Source: Whitmania pigra
Taxonomy: Eukaryota > Annelida > Clitellata > Hirudinida > Haemopidae
Direction: 5' to 3'
Assembly: GCA_021613335.1 (NCBI GenBank)
Contig: JAJTWR010000263.1
Span: 3,522,001 to 3,586,000, forward strand
DNA length: 64,000 bases
Shown here: positions 23,490-36,259 of the stretch, piece by piece
How positions within the stretch are numbered: position 1 is the first letter of the stretch
Layout: the number at the start of each line of letters is the position of its first letter
Position numbers and translations under genes: made by a program
Notes under the pieces: generated by a model
Seen by the model: the letters and a program-made list of their open reading frames with translations, nothing else
Database searches by the model: none
Told to the model about the DNA's origin: nothing

Positions 23490-25600
23490 GGGCGGGCTTC
23501 CCAAGACTGCTGGACCCAAGGACATTTGGACATTTTCTCCCCTGATCCCTGTTATATGTGTCACCACCCTCCCTTTTCGTACTGGCAATGCAACTTCTGC
23601 TCAATGCAGCCGGGTCTAATGTTCCAGAGGCGCATTTAGTTAAGGGTCTCTATGCCTTCGGTGAAAGCGTTTATGGATGACACCACCCTAGTAACGAATA
23701 GGAGACCGGCAGTTCAGAACACTTTGAACAAGTTCAATGGCCTTCTTGGATGGTGCCGAATGGCTTTTAAACCTGCAAAGTCGAAAAGTCTTGCCCTTGT
23801 TAAAGGGCATCTCGTTTGTTGTAGCGGGTCCTACAGTTTCCGAGGAACCGGTTAAGAGCCTAGGCCGAGTGTTTAATGATTCGCTGAACGATAGAAGCCA
23901 AGAGAGCTGCACTGTCGAACAGGCTATTGTGGGTTTGAAGGTAATCGGAGAGGCACCGTTGCAGGGAAGGTTTAAGGTGTGGTTGTTCCAGTTTATGCTT
24001 CTCCCAAGGCTGCTGTGGCCATTGACGATCTATGAGATCGGTTTGCCCACAGTCGAAGGATTAGAGAGGAAAGTTAATAGATACATCAGATCGTGGCTTG
24101 GGCTACCTCCATGGATGTCATCTGTTGCCCTCTACAGTAAGAGCTCGAAGTTAAGGTTACCTTTTCGTTCCCTGGTGGAAGAGTATGAGGTCTCTAAAAT
24201 AAGAACGCAGTGGATGTTGAATAACTCTGCGGACATCAGGATCCGCGAAGTTAGATCACTGTTAAGAACTAAAAGGAAGTTCTCAGCACAAGATGAAATC
24301 GATAAGTCACTTGCGGAACTGACGTTCGAAGAAGTGCTGTCCAATTCAGTCGGGTCGTCAGGCTGTTGGGTGGAACCACTTCGCAAAATGGTCTGAGTCT
24401 TGCCCTGCGGATAGGGCAAGGCTTATTATTCAGGAGAGGAGGAGAGATTTGGAAAGAAATCGAGTCATTAAGGCAGTGCAGCAGGCACAGCAGGGTAGAT
24501 GGACCGCATGGGAAAACGTGGTTCAGCGTTCCATCGGTTGGAAAAAGATTTGGAGAATGTCTCCATATCGTCTGGCCTTTCTGATAAGATCGATTTATGA
24601 CCAACTTCCCTCTGAAGACAATTTGCGAATATGGGGTTTGACGGAAGACTGTAAATGTGAGCTCTGCGGCGGTTTCGAGACACTTCATCATGTGCTCTCA
24701 AGTTGCGAATATGCCCTCAACAATGGTCGGTACACTTGGCGACACAATTAGGTCCTAAAGGAAGTGGCGGAAGCTACCAAAACGGCGGTAGCTAAAGCAA
24801 ATTCTCGCAAGATTGCATTGCAGCGGAAGGTATACTTCTTGCGAGAAGGCTTTTCACTACCCTGTAAAAAAATAGACTCTGGGAAGAGACATTCTTGCAG
24901 AAGCTAATGATTGGACTGTCGCAGCCTACCCGCAAGGCTTGAGACACTATCCCCAGCTGCTTAGGGATAGCCGGCATAGGAGGCCGGATGTTGTTCTCGC
25001 ATCGTCGTCGTGGGAAGTTAGGATCGAAGCAAGTAATGTGCTGAAAGAAGAGAAATACTCTGAGCTAGCAAAAGATCTAGAGGTGAGCGGGTTTCGGGTA
25101 ATGCCCATTGAAGTTGAGGCGAGAGGTTTCGTTAGTAAGTCAGCCTACACGTTCCTCACTCAAATAGGTTTATCGAGCCGGGAAAGAACTAGGGCTATGA
25201 TAAAAATGTCGGAGGCTCCAGAGGCAACATCGTGTTGGATTTGGGAGATGAGAGGCCGTAAGCGTTGCTAGGAATAGAGATCGCGGTTTGGTTGTTGAGT
25301 TGTTGACGCGCGCATTCGCAAATGACGTAAAAACGCATGAGCATTTGAGGCAATATATGCGCGCGCCCGGTGAGCGTACATTTCCAAGTGACGGCGGCCG
25401 CTTCAAAGAAATTATAGGTTTGTATCGTATGAGATCGATGCGCAAAGATCGTCGTGAATCTCATTGATAACCATATAACGTGCGGTGCGTTACGATGGGG
25501 TTGGATAGGTAGGGTTTTCACAGACAGGGACACCCGCCTGATCAACGGGTGAGGCCAACCCCTCGAGAACGTCAGGAGTTTGGGCCGAAACGTTTGATGA
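23490..25600 (+). mobile_element. R2-like (restriction-like-endonuclease) LINE, 5'-truncated and frameshifted
   Basis: The element begins inside the reverse transcriptase. KAFMDDTTLVT is the catalytic DD motif (frame at 23652-23855). The reading then shifts frame to VVAGPTVSEEPVKSLGRVFN and GLPPWMSSVALYS (to 24396). A third segment holds a C-terminal zinc motif CELC-x6-HH-x5-C near 24660-24710. The last (24939-25271) is a PD...E/K nuclease module with RRPDVVLASSSWEVRIEA, LKEEKYSELAKDLEVSGF and VEARGF. This order (RT, CCHC, restriction-like endonuclease) defines the R2/CRE/NeSL/Hero type of non-LTR elements, unlike the endonuclease-first L2-like element in rootletin. At least three frame breaks make it a pseudogene. 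Its 3' untranslated region appears to continue beyond the hAT insertion, from 26757 to about 26870. Confidence 0.75.
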
Positions 25601-25614
25601 CGGGGGCACTCCTC

Positions 25615-26748
25615 CAGGGACGCCCCTTGAGGGGGGGCAAGGGGGGGCAAGCTTCCCCCCACTTGGAACAGACTGAAATAAGTTGGGAAAATTAGGATTC
25701 AAAATTTAAATGCATATTATAATAATTCCTATAAGGTTTAGGATTTAAAGTTACAACAAATATTTAAAATGAAATAATGTCAGCAGACGCCCATCTCTCT
25801 TGGTAATAAATTAAATTCGCCATTGGCTGGATATTTCGTTGTCTTGGTGATTTTGTTTACTTTCATAATTTGTTGACGGTTATTTGAAAGTTTGAGTTTT
25901 TTGATACGTGTTATAATAAGCGCTTAATTTGTAGTAATAACAAATATTACTATAGTTTAATAAGTCCAATCAACAAGTTGTTATTACAATTCCGCAGTAA
26001 TTATCAGTAAATAGTACATCTTATGGCTCGTTATAATCCTTGTTTAAAACGATGGTTTGAGGATGTTAAGTTGAGACCTTATCATGTTTCATATCTAAGG
26101 CGTAGATTGCAAAATGTTGTTTAATTAATTGTGAACACGCTCAAAAGTAAAATCATTAAAGAAATTTCTGACAATCAGTTCTACACTGTGATGGTGGATC
26201 CAACACTAGGTAGTTCGAGGGAAGACATGTTGACTATTGTAATCCGTTTCGTCAATCAGGAAGGAATTGCAAATGAAAGACTCTTGCAAATAACCGAAAT
26301 AACTGACAAGGCTGGCGCTGGAATAGGAAAGAGTATAGTCAGTTGCTTGCAACGCAATGCCGTTGATACTGACAATCTTTCTTTACAATCGTATGATTTT
26401 GCTGCTTCAATGTCGGGAGAGTTTAAAGGAGCTCAACAGAAAGTATCTGAGTTGATTGGCCATTTTACAAGCGGATACAAGCACCAGTGAAGATTTTCTT
26501 ACTACTAGTGAAGAAGTTGTATTTTTGTGTAAAAGATAGATTTTGTTTAATATTTGGGGAGACATTGCACACATAATTTAATGTACCATGACTCTTGTCT
26601 GTTAAATTTTATCAAAGTTTTGAGTTGGTCATAATAGTTGTTGTTAGCGAACAATAAATATTGACTAAATATTAAGAAAACATTTTTTGGAGTTGGGAAA
26701 AACTGTCCTTTATTCCCCCCCCACTACGTTGCCTTCGGTACGTCCCTG
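25615..26748 (+). mobile_element. hAT (ZMYM/DUF4371-type) element with perfect 8-bp target duplication
   Basis: Both ends begin CAGGGACG when read inward: left CAGGGACGCCCCTTGAGGGG, right (reverse complement) CAGGGACGTACCGAAGGCAA. The flanking octamer cactcctc is identical at 25607-25614 and 26749-26756, which fixes the borders. The interior has a decayed transposase: MARYNPCLKRWFEDV (26024 on) and a 119-codon ORF at 26131-26490. That ORF carries the DUF4371 pattern VMVDPTLGSSREDMLTIVIR, SYDFAASMSGEFKGAQQKV. The normal acidic D in 'FADETTDIS'-type motifs is replaced here by DPTLGSS. The C-terminal half is absent, so it is a non-autonomous deletion derivative. Confidence 0.9.
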
Positions 26749-27130
26749 CACTCCTCTGATGATTCCCTGTCGGTTGGCTCCGCGGTAGGAGTTTCTAAGT
26801 TCAGTTTTTTTCTTATGAGTGCAATTGTCCTGTATTCATTTGTCATGGGACCATCTATATATACAAATTTGATGACCACTGGCTCTTTTGCATTTATTCA
26901 TTTATAATTTAAGTAAATGAATTTAGGCCAATTTTGTTGTTTGATTAAATATTAGGTGAAATAATTTGTTGCGTATGATCCGCAATTTCGCGCCGAATTG
27001 CGCATGTTTATAATTTTGGATTATGGGTTCGGTAGGTGGAGGGGCCGGTGAAGATTTGTTGGTTAGATTTATTAATTTATGACAAATTTTTGTAGAGTGA
27101 TTTTAAGAATATTTTTCTTTGTCTCTTCAG
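26749..27130. other. Stretch after the hAT element
   Basis: Begins with the second copy of the 8-bp duplication and continues what looks like the 3' end of the R2-like LINE (CGGTTGGCTCCGCGG at 26772). No gene is seen before the splice acceptor at 27129-27130. Confidence 0.4.
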
Positions 27131-27202
27131 GATGCTAACGTCAGGGATCTTCGCAACGAACTGAATAGACTAAATAACTTGATCAAAAGTTCGGTTCATT
27201 AA
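27131..27202 (+). CDS. Orphan terminal coding exon
   Basis: A strong acceptor (TTTGTCTCTTCAG) precedes 23 sense codons in phase 0, DANVRDLRNELNRLNNLIKS then SVH, and a stop. AATAAA follows at 27224-27229. This looks like the last exon of a plus-strand gene ending in a short amphipathic helix. I could not find its upstream exons between 21.4 and 27.1 kb, where transposons dominate. It may be a real gene with a long repeat-filled intron, the relic of a gene broken by the insertions, or a chance ORF. The product is not recognised. Confidence 0.4.
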   Translation, partial: DANVRDLRNELNRLNNLIKSSVH

Positions 27203-27452
27203 AATGAATAATATCGATGTCTGAATAAATAATTATTGACAGTATAATATAAGTATATTTAAATATCTTTGAGCAGCCTTTTAATAAGTGCATCGTCTGT
27301 CAAAGCAAATGCAAATAAAATTATGTCTCCTCAAATCTCATCCAGCCATATTTTTGTTTATAAATATATATTTCCTCATTTAAACAAGCTCAATTTTTTT
27401 ATCCATTTTAGCTTTTTTCATCAAGCCAATTATATGTAACATAATTTTGCAG

Positions 27453-30400
27453 GTGTCTTACATAAAACATACAGAGATGACTTAGAGTTTGTGTGGGTTC
27501 AAAACTCATTGCTATTGGGATTATCTCTTATAGTGAAATCTTCCAGGTGTTTCATTTTATCCAACCATGAAGTATCAAAAGAAACAGGGCTTGAAAAAGA
27601 TTTTCATACAGTATTGTGTTATATAAATGCTAGAGGTGTGTCAGACATGATTATATTTCAAGCTAAATGATTGGTTGATGTTAATTAAGAGCATTTGATG
27701 TTGTAGTTGAATCTGACACAAATGATTTTAATAGCCCTCTCCATATCTTGGAAAAGCTTGTGCACTATGTCATAGCACCTCACATACCATGTGAGTTGTT
27801 CACTTTAGTTATCTTGTGAGAATGTGTGCATGGTGTCTTTTTACATGTTATGTTATTGCATTTACCTAAAAAATAATGTAAAATAGAGATTTTTGAAATT
27901 TAGCTCAGCTTTCCACTTTCTGATTTTGTTCTTGAAAAATTCTTATGGCCATATTGTTTTTATTGTCAGATTTTGATGACTGAACCTGAAATTACCAAAT
28001 CCACAATTATCTTACCAACATTGATTTACATTGACAAAGCTCTTTGTTATTGTTAACATTCACAGGATCCAATGACATTTCAGGTTCACTCAAGATATCC
28101 ATGAGCCATGTTGTTTTGCTGTGCTGTTTTCATTTGTTTCTCTCTGGAAAACATGAATTGGCTCTCAAAATGAGCACCTGGTTTTCCCAAAATTCAGATG
28201 TTATGTTCCCTGAAAAAGTAAACATACATATTAGTAGTATATAGGTTTTCTACTTTTTAGTTGAAATATCTAATAGTGGTTGTTGAATAATTGTTGAATT
28301 AGTGATAATTAATAGAACTAACTAATTGAACTAACACTTGAAACAGAATTTTTTAATTTTTTCAGAGTCTACAATTTAGTTTGGATTCTGACTTAGAAGT
28401 GCTCCCACTTTTATTTTCTGATGTTGCTTGTTGGAAAAGGACATCTTGTGACATCATCTGCTTGTTTAAGATTCTTTTGTCATCCTGTTTCTTAGTTAAA
28501 AATGATTATTCATTTGTTATAAATCTCCACGCTGGTGACATTAATAATGCAAATAATGAACTCTTACTAATTGTTTCCTATTTGAAAGGTAGTTCAAAAA
28601 TATTTTCTGACATTATATAATTAATGCGACATGGAATTAATTCAATAAATTTCTTCCAGCTGTGGCTCTGTACAAAATTGGAAATTATGATGAATCTGTT
28701 GAGTTGTTGCAAAAATCCTTGGTTCTTGATCCACACACGTTGATGCTTGTCAATATTTATTTATTTCTTTCCCTTAACTTTTCACAACAGGTTTGATTGT
28801 TCAAACTATGAATATTTTTTTTAAATTAACTTTAAAAATGAAATTTTATTTGTTATTTACTTTATATAATAATGTTTAGGGTGGATGTTTGTAAAATTAT
28901 TTGATGTGTTCAAATTTAATTTTATTTTTTACTTTCAATTTTGATTTAATTCTATTTTTTTTTAAATTTTATTTCAAAGAAATTATAAATAGCTCAGGCT
29001 TTGTCAAAAGATTTTTGAATGCATTTTTAAAAACTGCATTCACATGCATCTTAAATATGTCAAATTACTTGATGTGGTTTTGCATGTTTCATTTGCTGGA
29101 CTTGTTTGAGACATTAATAGACATTTTACAAAACATCAGGGTAAACATCATCTGAGCATCCAGATGTTAAAACATTGTCTGAAAACATATCCTTCTTGCC
29201 ATATAGCAGTGTTGTTTCTATCACATCAATATAGATTGCTTAATCTCCAAGAAGCTGAGCTCCAATCTTTGGATCTCTTGCAAGAGGTAATAACATATCA
29301 ATATGATAACAGACTTTAGTTTTTTGGTAAAATTTTAGATAATTGGCAAGTGTCATGGGTCCAAGGCTGTACCGTCCACCATGATTTACAATTTTATTTC
29401 TCATCTTCTGCTTTCAAACATTGAGATTACTTCTTCACAAGTTCAGTTACATCTTTCTCTTTGCTATTTAGAACTCAAAAAGTAGGTGGCTCTTACATGT
29501 TACACATTGTTTTACTTGTATCATGTCGTAATTATTTAAGTTTTTGCAATTTTGATTTTATTTTATTAGGTATGAAATGGCAATCGACAACTTTGAGAGG
29601 ATGATAACATTATCCCCAGAGCTATTTTCTGGTACAATATTTAGTGATGACCTAAAGTTTTGTTCAAGATATGTTGGGGTGATAGATACATGTAGAAAGA
29701 TCATATTGGCTCTGTTAAATGCTTCTAAATTTTCTGATTCCATTGAATTTTGTGAGAAAATTACAAAGAGCTTGTCATCCAAACAAATTAATGGGGATGG
29801 TGGTAAATTCAGCCATGAAATGTTTATGTACAAAGCACAGGGGTATTGTGGCCTTCAAGAATACAATCAAGCACTTTCAACAATTTCTTGGTTAGTTTCA
29901 CATGAATAATAAAATATCATTATCATAGTTGAAAGCTAAACGTATGTGTCAATTTTAGTGTTGTTATCCAGTTAGAAAATTCATGTATACACGATGTTCG
30001 ATTTCAAGGTTTATCTGTTATTAATTGTTTTTATTTGATTGTGTGAACTTTACACAGAAATAATCCACTAGGTAAAAAGATTGATGTTGCAAACCAGTCT
30101 GAGAGTACACTGCAGTTGAAAGAAAAGGATCAATATTTTAACCTTCTTTGTGAAGCCTATGGATTAAAATCCAAAATACTCACCAAGCTGGAAAAATTCC
30201 AAGAAGCAGTCCATTACTCAAGATTAGCACACCAAATTTCTCCAGGTTTTGGGTTCCCATCTTTTTTTACATTTCATCAAGTTTATGTATATTATTTCAA
30301 AGCAGATGATCTCAGCAAAGCTCTGGATTTATCAGTGGCCCTTGCCAATGCAGGGAGAGAGGTAGAGAGTGCACTGATGTGGTTGAGATTCAGAAAGTTT

Positions 30401-30636
30401 ACCTTTCTAGTCATTGATGAAATACAAATTAAAACTCTTATTGAAAAAAGAATAGGAGATCTCAAGTTAGTTGATGGTTTAGCTTTAGATGCATTGAATA
30501 TTTATCATCAATAAATAGGCTTATTTTATTTTGGGGTAGAATAATTGCTTGTGCTGAAGAAAGAAGGTTCCTTGATAGAGATATTGAAAGTCTCAAGATT
30601 TTGTTACAACAGAAGAATGTGCCAGTTGCACATTAA
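27453..30636 (+). CDS. FANCG: FANCG-like TPR protein (Fanconi anaemia core complex), first exon not found
   Basis: Exons by phase: 27453-27635, 27692-27790, 28084-28217, 28366-28588, 28660-28790, 29140-29286, 29339-29481, 29570-29890, 29959-30008, 30072-30465, 30540-30636. If the last intron is not removed the ORF stops at 30514. The product is about 600 residues, close to the 622 of human FANCG. TPR-like helices are plain: VALYKIGNYDESVELLQKSL, HLSIQMLKHCLKTYPSC, EYNQALSTIS, KFQEAVHYSRLAHQISPG. The diagnostic run AELQSLDLLQEIIGKCHGSK corresponds to AELESLELLVEAL...SSKA of human FANCG, with the right spacing to the repeats on both sides. FANCG is a scaffold of the FA core complex in interstrand-crosslink repair. 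A poly(A) signal AATAAA is at 30653-30658. The assignment is from remembered sequence; a generic TPR protein is the alternative. The N-terminal exon, expected to add some tens of residues, was not located. Confidence 0.6.
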
Positions 30637-30659
30637 GTCAACTATCGTTCAAAATAAAG

Positions 30660-33600
30660 AATAAGTAAATATTGTAATGGTGCATTTAGCCATCTAGATT
30701 AAGCTAGGCAACTCCATGTTGTAAAGATAAATTTTTGCCTAGTGGAGGCTTGGAAATGATGTGTCAAATCTATGTTGATCTATATGGAAAGTGCTTGTTT
30801 CCACTATTACTATTTATACGCTGCATGCTGTTATTAACTAGCTTCTAATTTCGTTGAATTAATAGTTTAACCAATAATCTCGTCAAAGTTGTTTTTGCTT
30901 GCACACTTGGGACGTCAATTTGTTTCTCCGTGAAACACTTTTTTCACTAAGTCGGGAAAAATCTGCACTTTTCTTTTGATCCTTCCTGACTCTAGGTTGG
31001 ACCTGTGCTAGGCAGGGTTTCCTGACTTTTGCTCACATGGCAGTTGCGCGCACGGGCATTTGCTCACGCTGACGTAAACTCAAATTTTTTAAATATCACT
31101 TAATAGGTTTACAGGTTCAAAACTCACTCAAAATAATTAGAAATGCAAAAAATCAATTGTAAAACCCCAAAACAAATTTGCAATTTCTGAACAAAGCTGA
31201 TATAGGACGAATAAATAACTAAATGCAAGTAATTAATTAGGCCTTACATAAACTATTTTTTAAAGTAATAAATAACCTGAACTCTTACAAATAATGTATT
31301 TGAACCAGGCCCGACGAAGAGGGGTTGGAGCCATGGGGCCCAGAAAAGTTTGGGAGGGAAATTCAACTCCGAGTGTGGGTTCCCTGACTTTTGCTCAAAT
31401 GGCGGTTGCTCACATAGCAGTTGCGCACACAGACTTTTGGGGGCAACAATCCCTCCTGACTTTAGACCAGACCAAAAAAAGGTCATCCCCTCAAGCTGAT
31501 GTTACCGAACAACCAACTCGTCTATATAAAGTTTAGCGAGCGGGAAAAGAATATTTAAATAATAGAAAAAAAATCATTAAAAATAGTAACTTCACAAAAT
31601 TTAAAAATTACTCCATTTTTAAAAACTTAGGTTTGTATGATATGTTAGGACACATAATAGTTTACTTAATACCTTCTCATCTTTGTGCTGTATATCCCCA
31701 TATGTATTTAATTTCGAAGATGAAGGTGCGAACTTGCGGTAGTCCTTACTATTGAACATTAGACTTTCCAGTAGAGATTGAACACAAATTTGTGTCATTC
31801 GAAACTAAGCCAACAATAAGTTTTGGTATAATTTTTTGAACGGTGAAATACTGTACGTTGAGCTTCTGATTGGCTCACGAGTCGTGAATTGGTGACGAAA
31901 TTTGACTTGTTTGACATTTGAATCGTTGAGCCAACAATGCGAGGCGTTGATGTGGTTAAAAACACGAGAGTTATATAATAAATTCAATTCTAGACTTTTT
32001 TCACATTTTCTCGGAAGTATCCGGAAGCAGATAATTTCAGCTGCAGAAGAATTTTTTCTTGTTGGTTGCAAGGATTCGCAATTTTTTTTAAATTAGATCT
32101 TTTTTTCTTTTATAATTAACCATCAGGAGTTGGGATGGTAGTGATCAAGATCTAATCATGCTTAATACAGTGACACGATTAACAAAAAAAGCGATCGAAA
32201 ACTTTAAGAGATGTCTGATATTCATCGCTGAGTTTTAAGTCTTTGCAAACGCAACAACGGTAACGCTTGTGTTCTACCTCTTAAAAAAGTAAAAGTAAAG
32301 TGAATTACTTAATAAAAACCGTGGGCACCCAGAAAATTTTTTCTGATCTTAGAACCCATTCTATAAATTTTTATATTTTCAGAGGTGAATCTTCATAAAG
32401 TTATGCCGATAACAATTGTCAATCTCAAGTATTAAAACCAGTTATTAAAATAAACTTAACCATTAATTTTGTTTATTAAACAATTTTTGTTATTCCAAAT
32501 GATGTGAACAATCACCTTATAACAAGCGACAAATCTTGACCCATTTTAAGACCAGTGATAAAAAAAAAGGTGCCCAAGTAATAAGAAAATATTGGAGACA
32601 TGAAAAATCATTATCTGGTACGCAGTGTATTGGTGGTAGTTACTTAACAAAATCTCCCTTTTTTCAAAATGGATATCTCTAACCGTGAGATGAGGCAAGG
32701 GATTTCGTGATTTCAATATTAGTCTGATGCAATGTTGAAGAGGCGCTATCTGCTAACGCTATTGCCTGTGAAAGCCTGCTTCTACGAAAATGAAGAGAAT
32801 AATGAATAACGATCCACCCTAGAAAATTCTTGTTTAAAAATACTTTAAATTAAAAAGAAGATGGGGAGATCATAGTTTATTCAGTATAAGGACGTCGCTA
32901 GTAAACAAAGCTCTTTTCGGGATAATTTCCCAGTTGTTCTGATGTATGTCTCACCACTTGTTTATCTTCGACGACCGGCCTTCAAACCTTTTCTTACTAT
33001 ATATTTTTGTTTACAAAAAAATCTTCATCGCCATAAATCTGCCCTCTGCGATCCAATTAAAGAGTTGACCTAGATGCATAAATTCGCAAGTAAGTACAAG
33101 CGCAGAAAAATGTTCAGTTTCGCACACGTAACCTGGACACTTAATTAGCATGCATTTTTAATAGTTTGTATTAACGGGTTCTGACTCTTATTAACTACGT
33201 AAATAAAGTAATGAAGCGAATTTGGTGCCAATTAATCGAGGAAAGATATTACATAAACTAAGCATAATATTAAAATATTCTGCGATCAAAATTATTATTG
33301 CAAGTCTCTATAATCAGTAACACGATAACTAGTCATAATATTAATACTCAGTGTACACAATATATTCATTAAATCGATACAATCTCGTCAGCAGCTTCGA
33401 CAGTGGGACGTTCAGCAACTTTGTTATTGTTTTGACAAAATATGACGAAGATAGAATCTGTTGTTTCGAAGCTACGCCGCAGAAGGCAATTCACAATTTC
33501 TGATCCTGCTTTCAAGTTTGGCCTCAATCAGTGATATAGATTGGGAAGGGTCGATAAGGGGTGTGCGAAATTGATGGTGTTAAACGAGTTGAAGGGCACC

Positions 33601-34890
33601 AGATTCTCAAAATTAAAAATCAAAGTAATAACGTCAAGGGGAACCGAAACCACTAGCAACGCCTCTGGCCTAGATCGCAAAGCATATTTTGCATTCCGAG
33701 ACAAGCTTTGAATGATGTCACCGTAAACATACTATAACTTCAACTTATTATGGTTTATATAAGCAAGTGCGCAAATCGTATTTAAATATGTAAACACTAC
33801 AAGACCATATGAATGTTGTTGAATAATAATAACCTCTTTTCTGCCATCGAATCCACACTAACAAATAAGAACTCCAGGAATAATTGGGGGGATTCTTGGA
33901 ATTTATAATAATAATAATAATAATATTTAACTTCGTGGAACATTTGACTGAGGTTAATTCGATTAAACAAACTAACTAGATTAGCTGTTGTTTTAAACGA
34001 GTTATCACAGTCTCAAAAATTTAAATATAAATTTACACCAGTCCAATCAATTACAAAAAAATGTCTCGAAATGTAATGATCGTGAGAAACTGAAAGTTAA
34101 CTTTAATTTAGATAAATTTTTACAGTAAATGCGAATATTCTTTATTTTATTTTCTAAATAACAATCTGCTGTAGCAATATGCACATGCTAAATTTAGACT
34201 CAAAATAATTAATAAAGCTCCTCCTCCCAAATTACGCAACTTCTTGACAGGATTTCAATATCGTAATTGCAAAGAATTTCATAATTTTTTAAACTTTTAA
34301 AATTTATTTGTTTAAATATACATTAACATCTTTGTGTGCAATGTCAGAAATAACATAACGCAAGTCTTACATCATTTTATTGGTTTTTAATCGAGGTACT
34401 ATTTTATTACGCGATATCTTTAAAAAAAGTACCTATCCAATAGAATTTGTGCGCACAAGCTCAAGGATACACTTTGCAAGGTAAACAAAAAACATCTGTT
34501 AAGCAAACGCATATTAATCGAGCCTGCATAAACTATATAAGATGCTACAAACCTGGGCAGCTCTTGTTTAACTCAGAACAAAAGAAGTTATAGATGAATA
34601 TACATTTACTGGGGATGATAGGATTTTTGTATTAACGCATTTATGGAAATAGTTCTGTGATGGTTGCGTGAAGAAAATGCAAACCTGAGAAAACAGTAGC
34701 TATAAATTTGTATGTTTTTTAATGTCCCGTAAGTAGTAACTCATTTGTTTTTTAAGATTGGGCATTTCGTTTTTCTTATTCACGCATATAGCGAAAAATA
34801 TAATTGCGCTTGAAATATCTACAAGCATTGTGTTTTTGTTGCAGGTTTATGATTTTGTTGTAAATATTTAAACAACAGCAACCGGTGAAC
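30660..34890. other. Long gene-less region with repeats
   Basis: Contains two related copies of a repeat (31018-31080 and 31380-31500), both with CCTGACTTTTGCTCA followed by CAGTTGCGC words, and a short TAA run near 33907. Otherwise it is AT-rich sequence. I found no exon with protein-like composition between 31.6 and 34.88 kb on either strand. Confidence 0.45.
31018..31530 (+). repeat. Dispersed repeat family, copies 2 and 3 in tandem
   Basis: At 31020 the sequence reads CCTGACTTTTGCTCACATGG and at 31382 it reads CCTGACTTTTGCTCAAATGG, each followed by a CAGTTGCGC word. The second copy continues into GACTTTAGACCAGACC, CAAAAAAAGGTCATC and CCTCAAGCTGATG, shared with 21830-21990. No ORF. Probably a degenerate non-autonomous transposon. 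Confidence 0.5.
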
Positions 34891-34893
34891 ATA

Positions 34894-36173
34894 ATGCTGG
34901 ATAACATTAAAATTGGGAAGTTTGCCATACCGCGCAATTGCGTGACACTTGGTAAAGGATCCTTTGCCACTGTATTGCTTGGCCATGAAGATCAGGTGGG
35001 TATACTTTTCTCTATAGATATCATACTACAGATATTGTACATTGGATTTATGGTTTTGTTAGCAATATTTTAGAAGGTAGAATAATGTACTATGATGCTA
35101 AGGAAATAAGTTTCTAAGTAATTCTTAAATGTGGTAAGGAAGGGATTGTTTCATAAATATTATTAAACTTTTTATAGGAACCTACAAAGAAGGCTGCAAT
35201 CAAAGTGATTTCAAAGAAAAAATTGAATTCTTGCATGTGGGGAAAAGAGTTGGAAATTTTGAAGGTGATCATTGATTTTTTGAACTAATTGATATCCGTG
35301 AATTAGTTCTAAATTAATTTTTTTAATAAATTAGTTCTGATTTTATCTATAAAATCTCTAATTAATTGATTATTGATGTATGTTAAACACATTTTCTCAA
35401 AAATTAATATAAATTCTTGCGGTCACTGTGTGGTTTTTACTTCTGCTGCACATGACAATATTTTTAAAATTGTTCTTTATTAAAAATTTCATTTTTCACA
35501 ATAGATGCTGAGTCAGTTCAACCAAACCAATTTGGTAACATTTCTTCATTTTGAGGTTAGCAAAGACAAACTGTCTTATCCATATTTAATTGAAAATTCT
35601 TTTTAAGTAGTTTGGCTAAATTCAACCATGGGAAGTCCTTCCAAGGTTTAATTTATTTCATTTAAATACGAAACATTTCATAAATGCCAGCAGGGCAGTA
35701 TTGATTTGTGGTGTTTAGAAAGCTAATATGAGTCAACATGGTTAATCTGGTATTCATTATTCATATATTGCATGACATGCAATAGGTTTGTTAATGTGGT
35801 GCTCACTATCAATGGAACTATAAATAACTATGCAAATATGACAAGGGTTTTATATTTTAATTTGTATGCTTAATTAAAGCAATCAAATGCAATGATGTTT
35901 TGTATAATGAAAATTGTTTTTCAAGTATTCGAAACCTATAAAAATGTATAAAAATATGTAATACTTGAAGTTTTTGACTTCTGGTTTTCATGAGTGTAGT
36001 TACAAGAAAAACATGAGTGAAAGGTACTGCCTGCTGAAAATGTGTGTTCATTGTTGATGTGAGGATAATGCAAGATATTGTCCTTTCATATTAATAGTTT
36101 TAATAATTTGAGAATTGAGGTTGATTTTGGCATTGATGAATTTAATAAGTGTAATGTAATATTAATAATAATG

Positions 36174-36259
<86 letters not shown>

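Noticed and set aside
25195..25702. Minus-strand ORFs of 70-155 codons across the LINE 3' end and hAT border
   Set aside because: They cross an element boundary defined by a target duplication, and their composition is low-complexity Pro/Ser from G-rich DNA.
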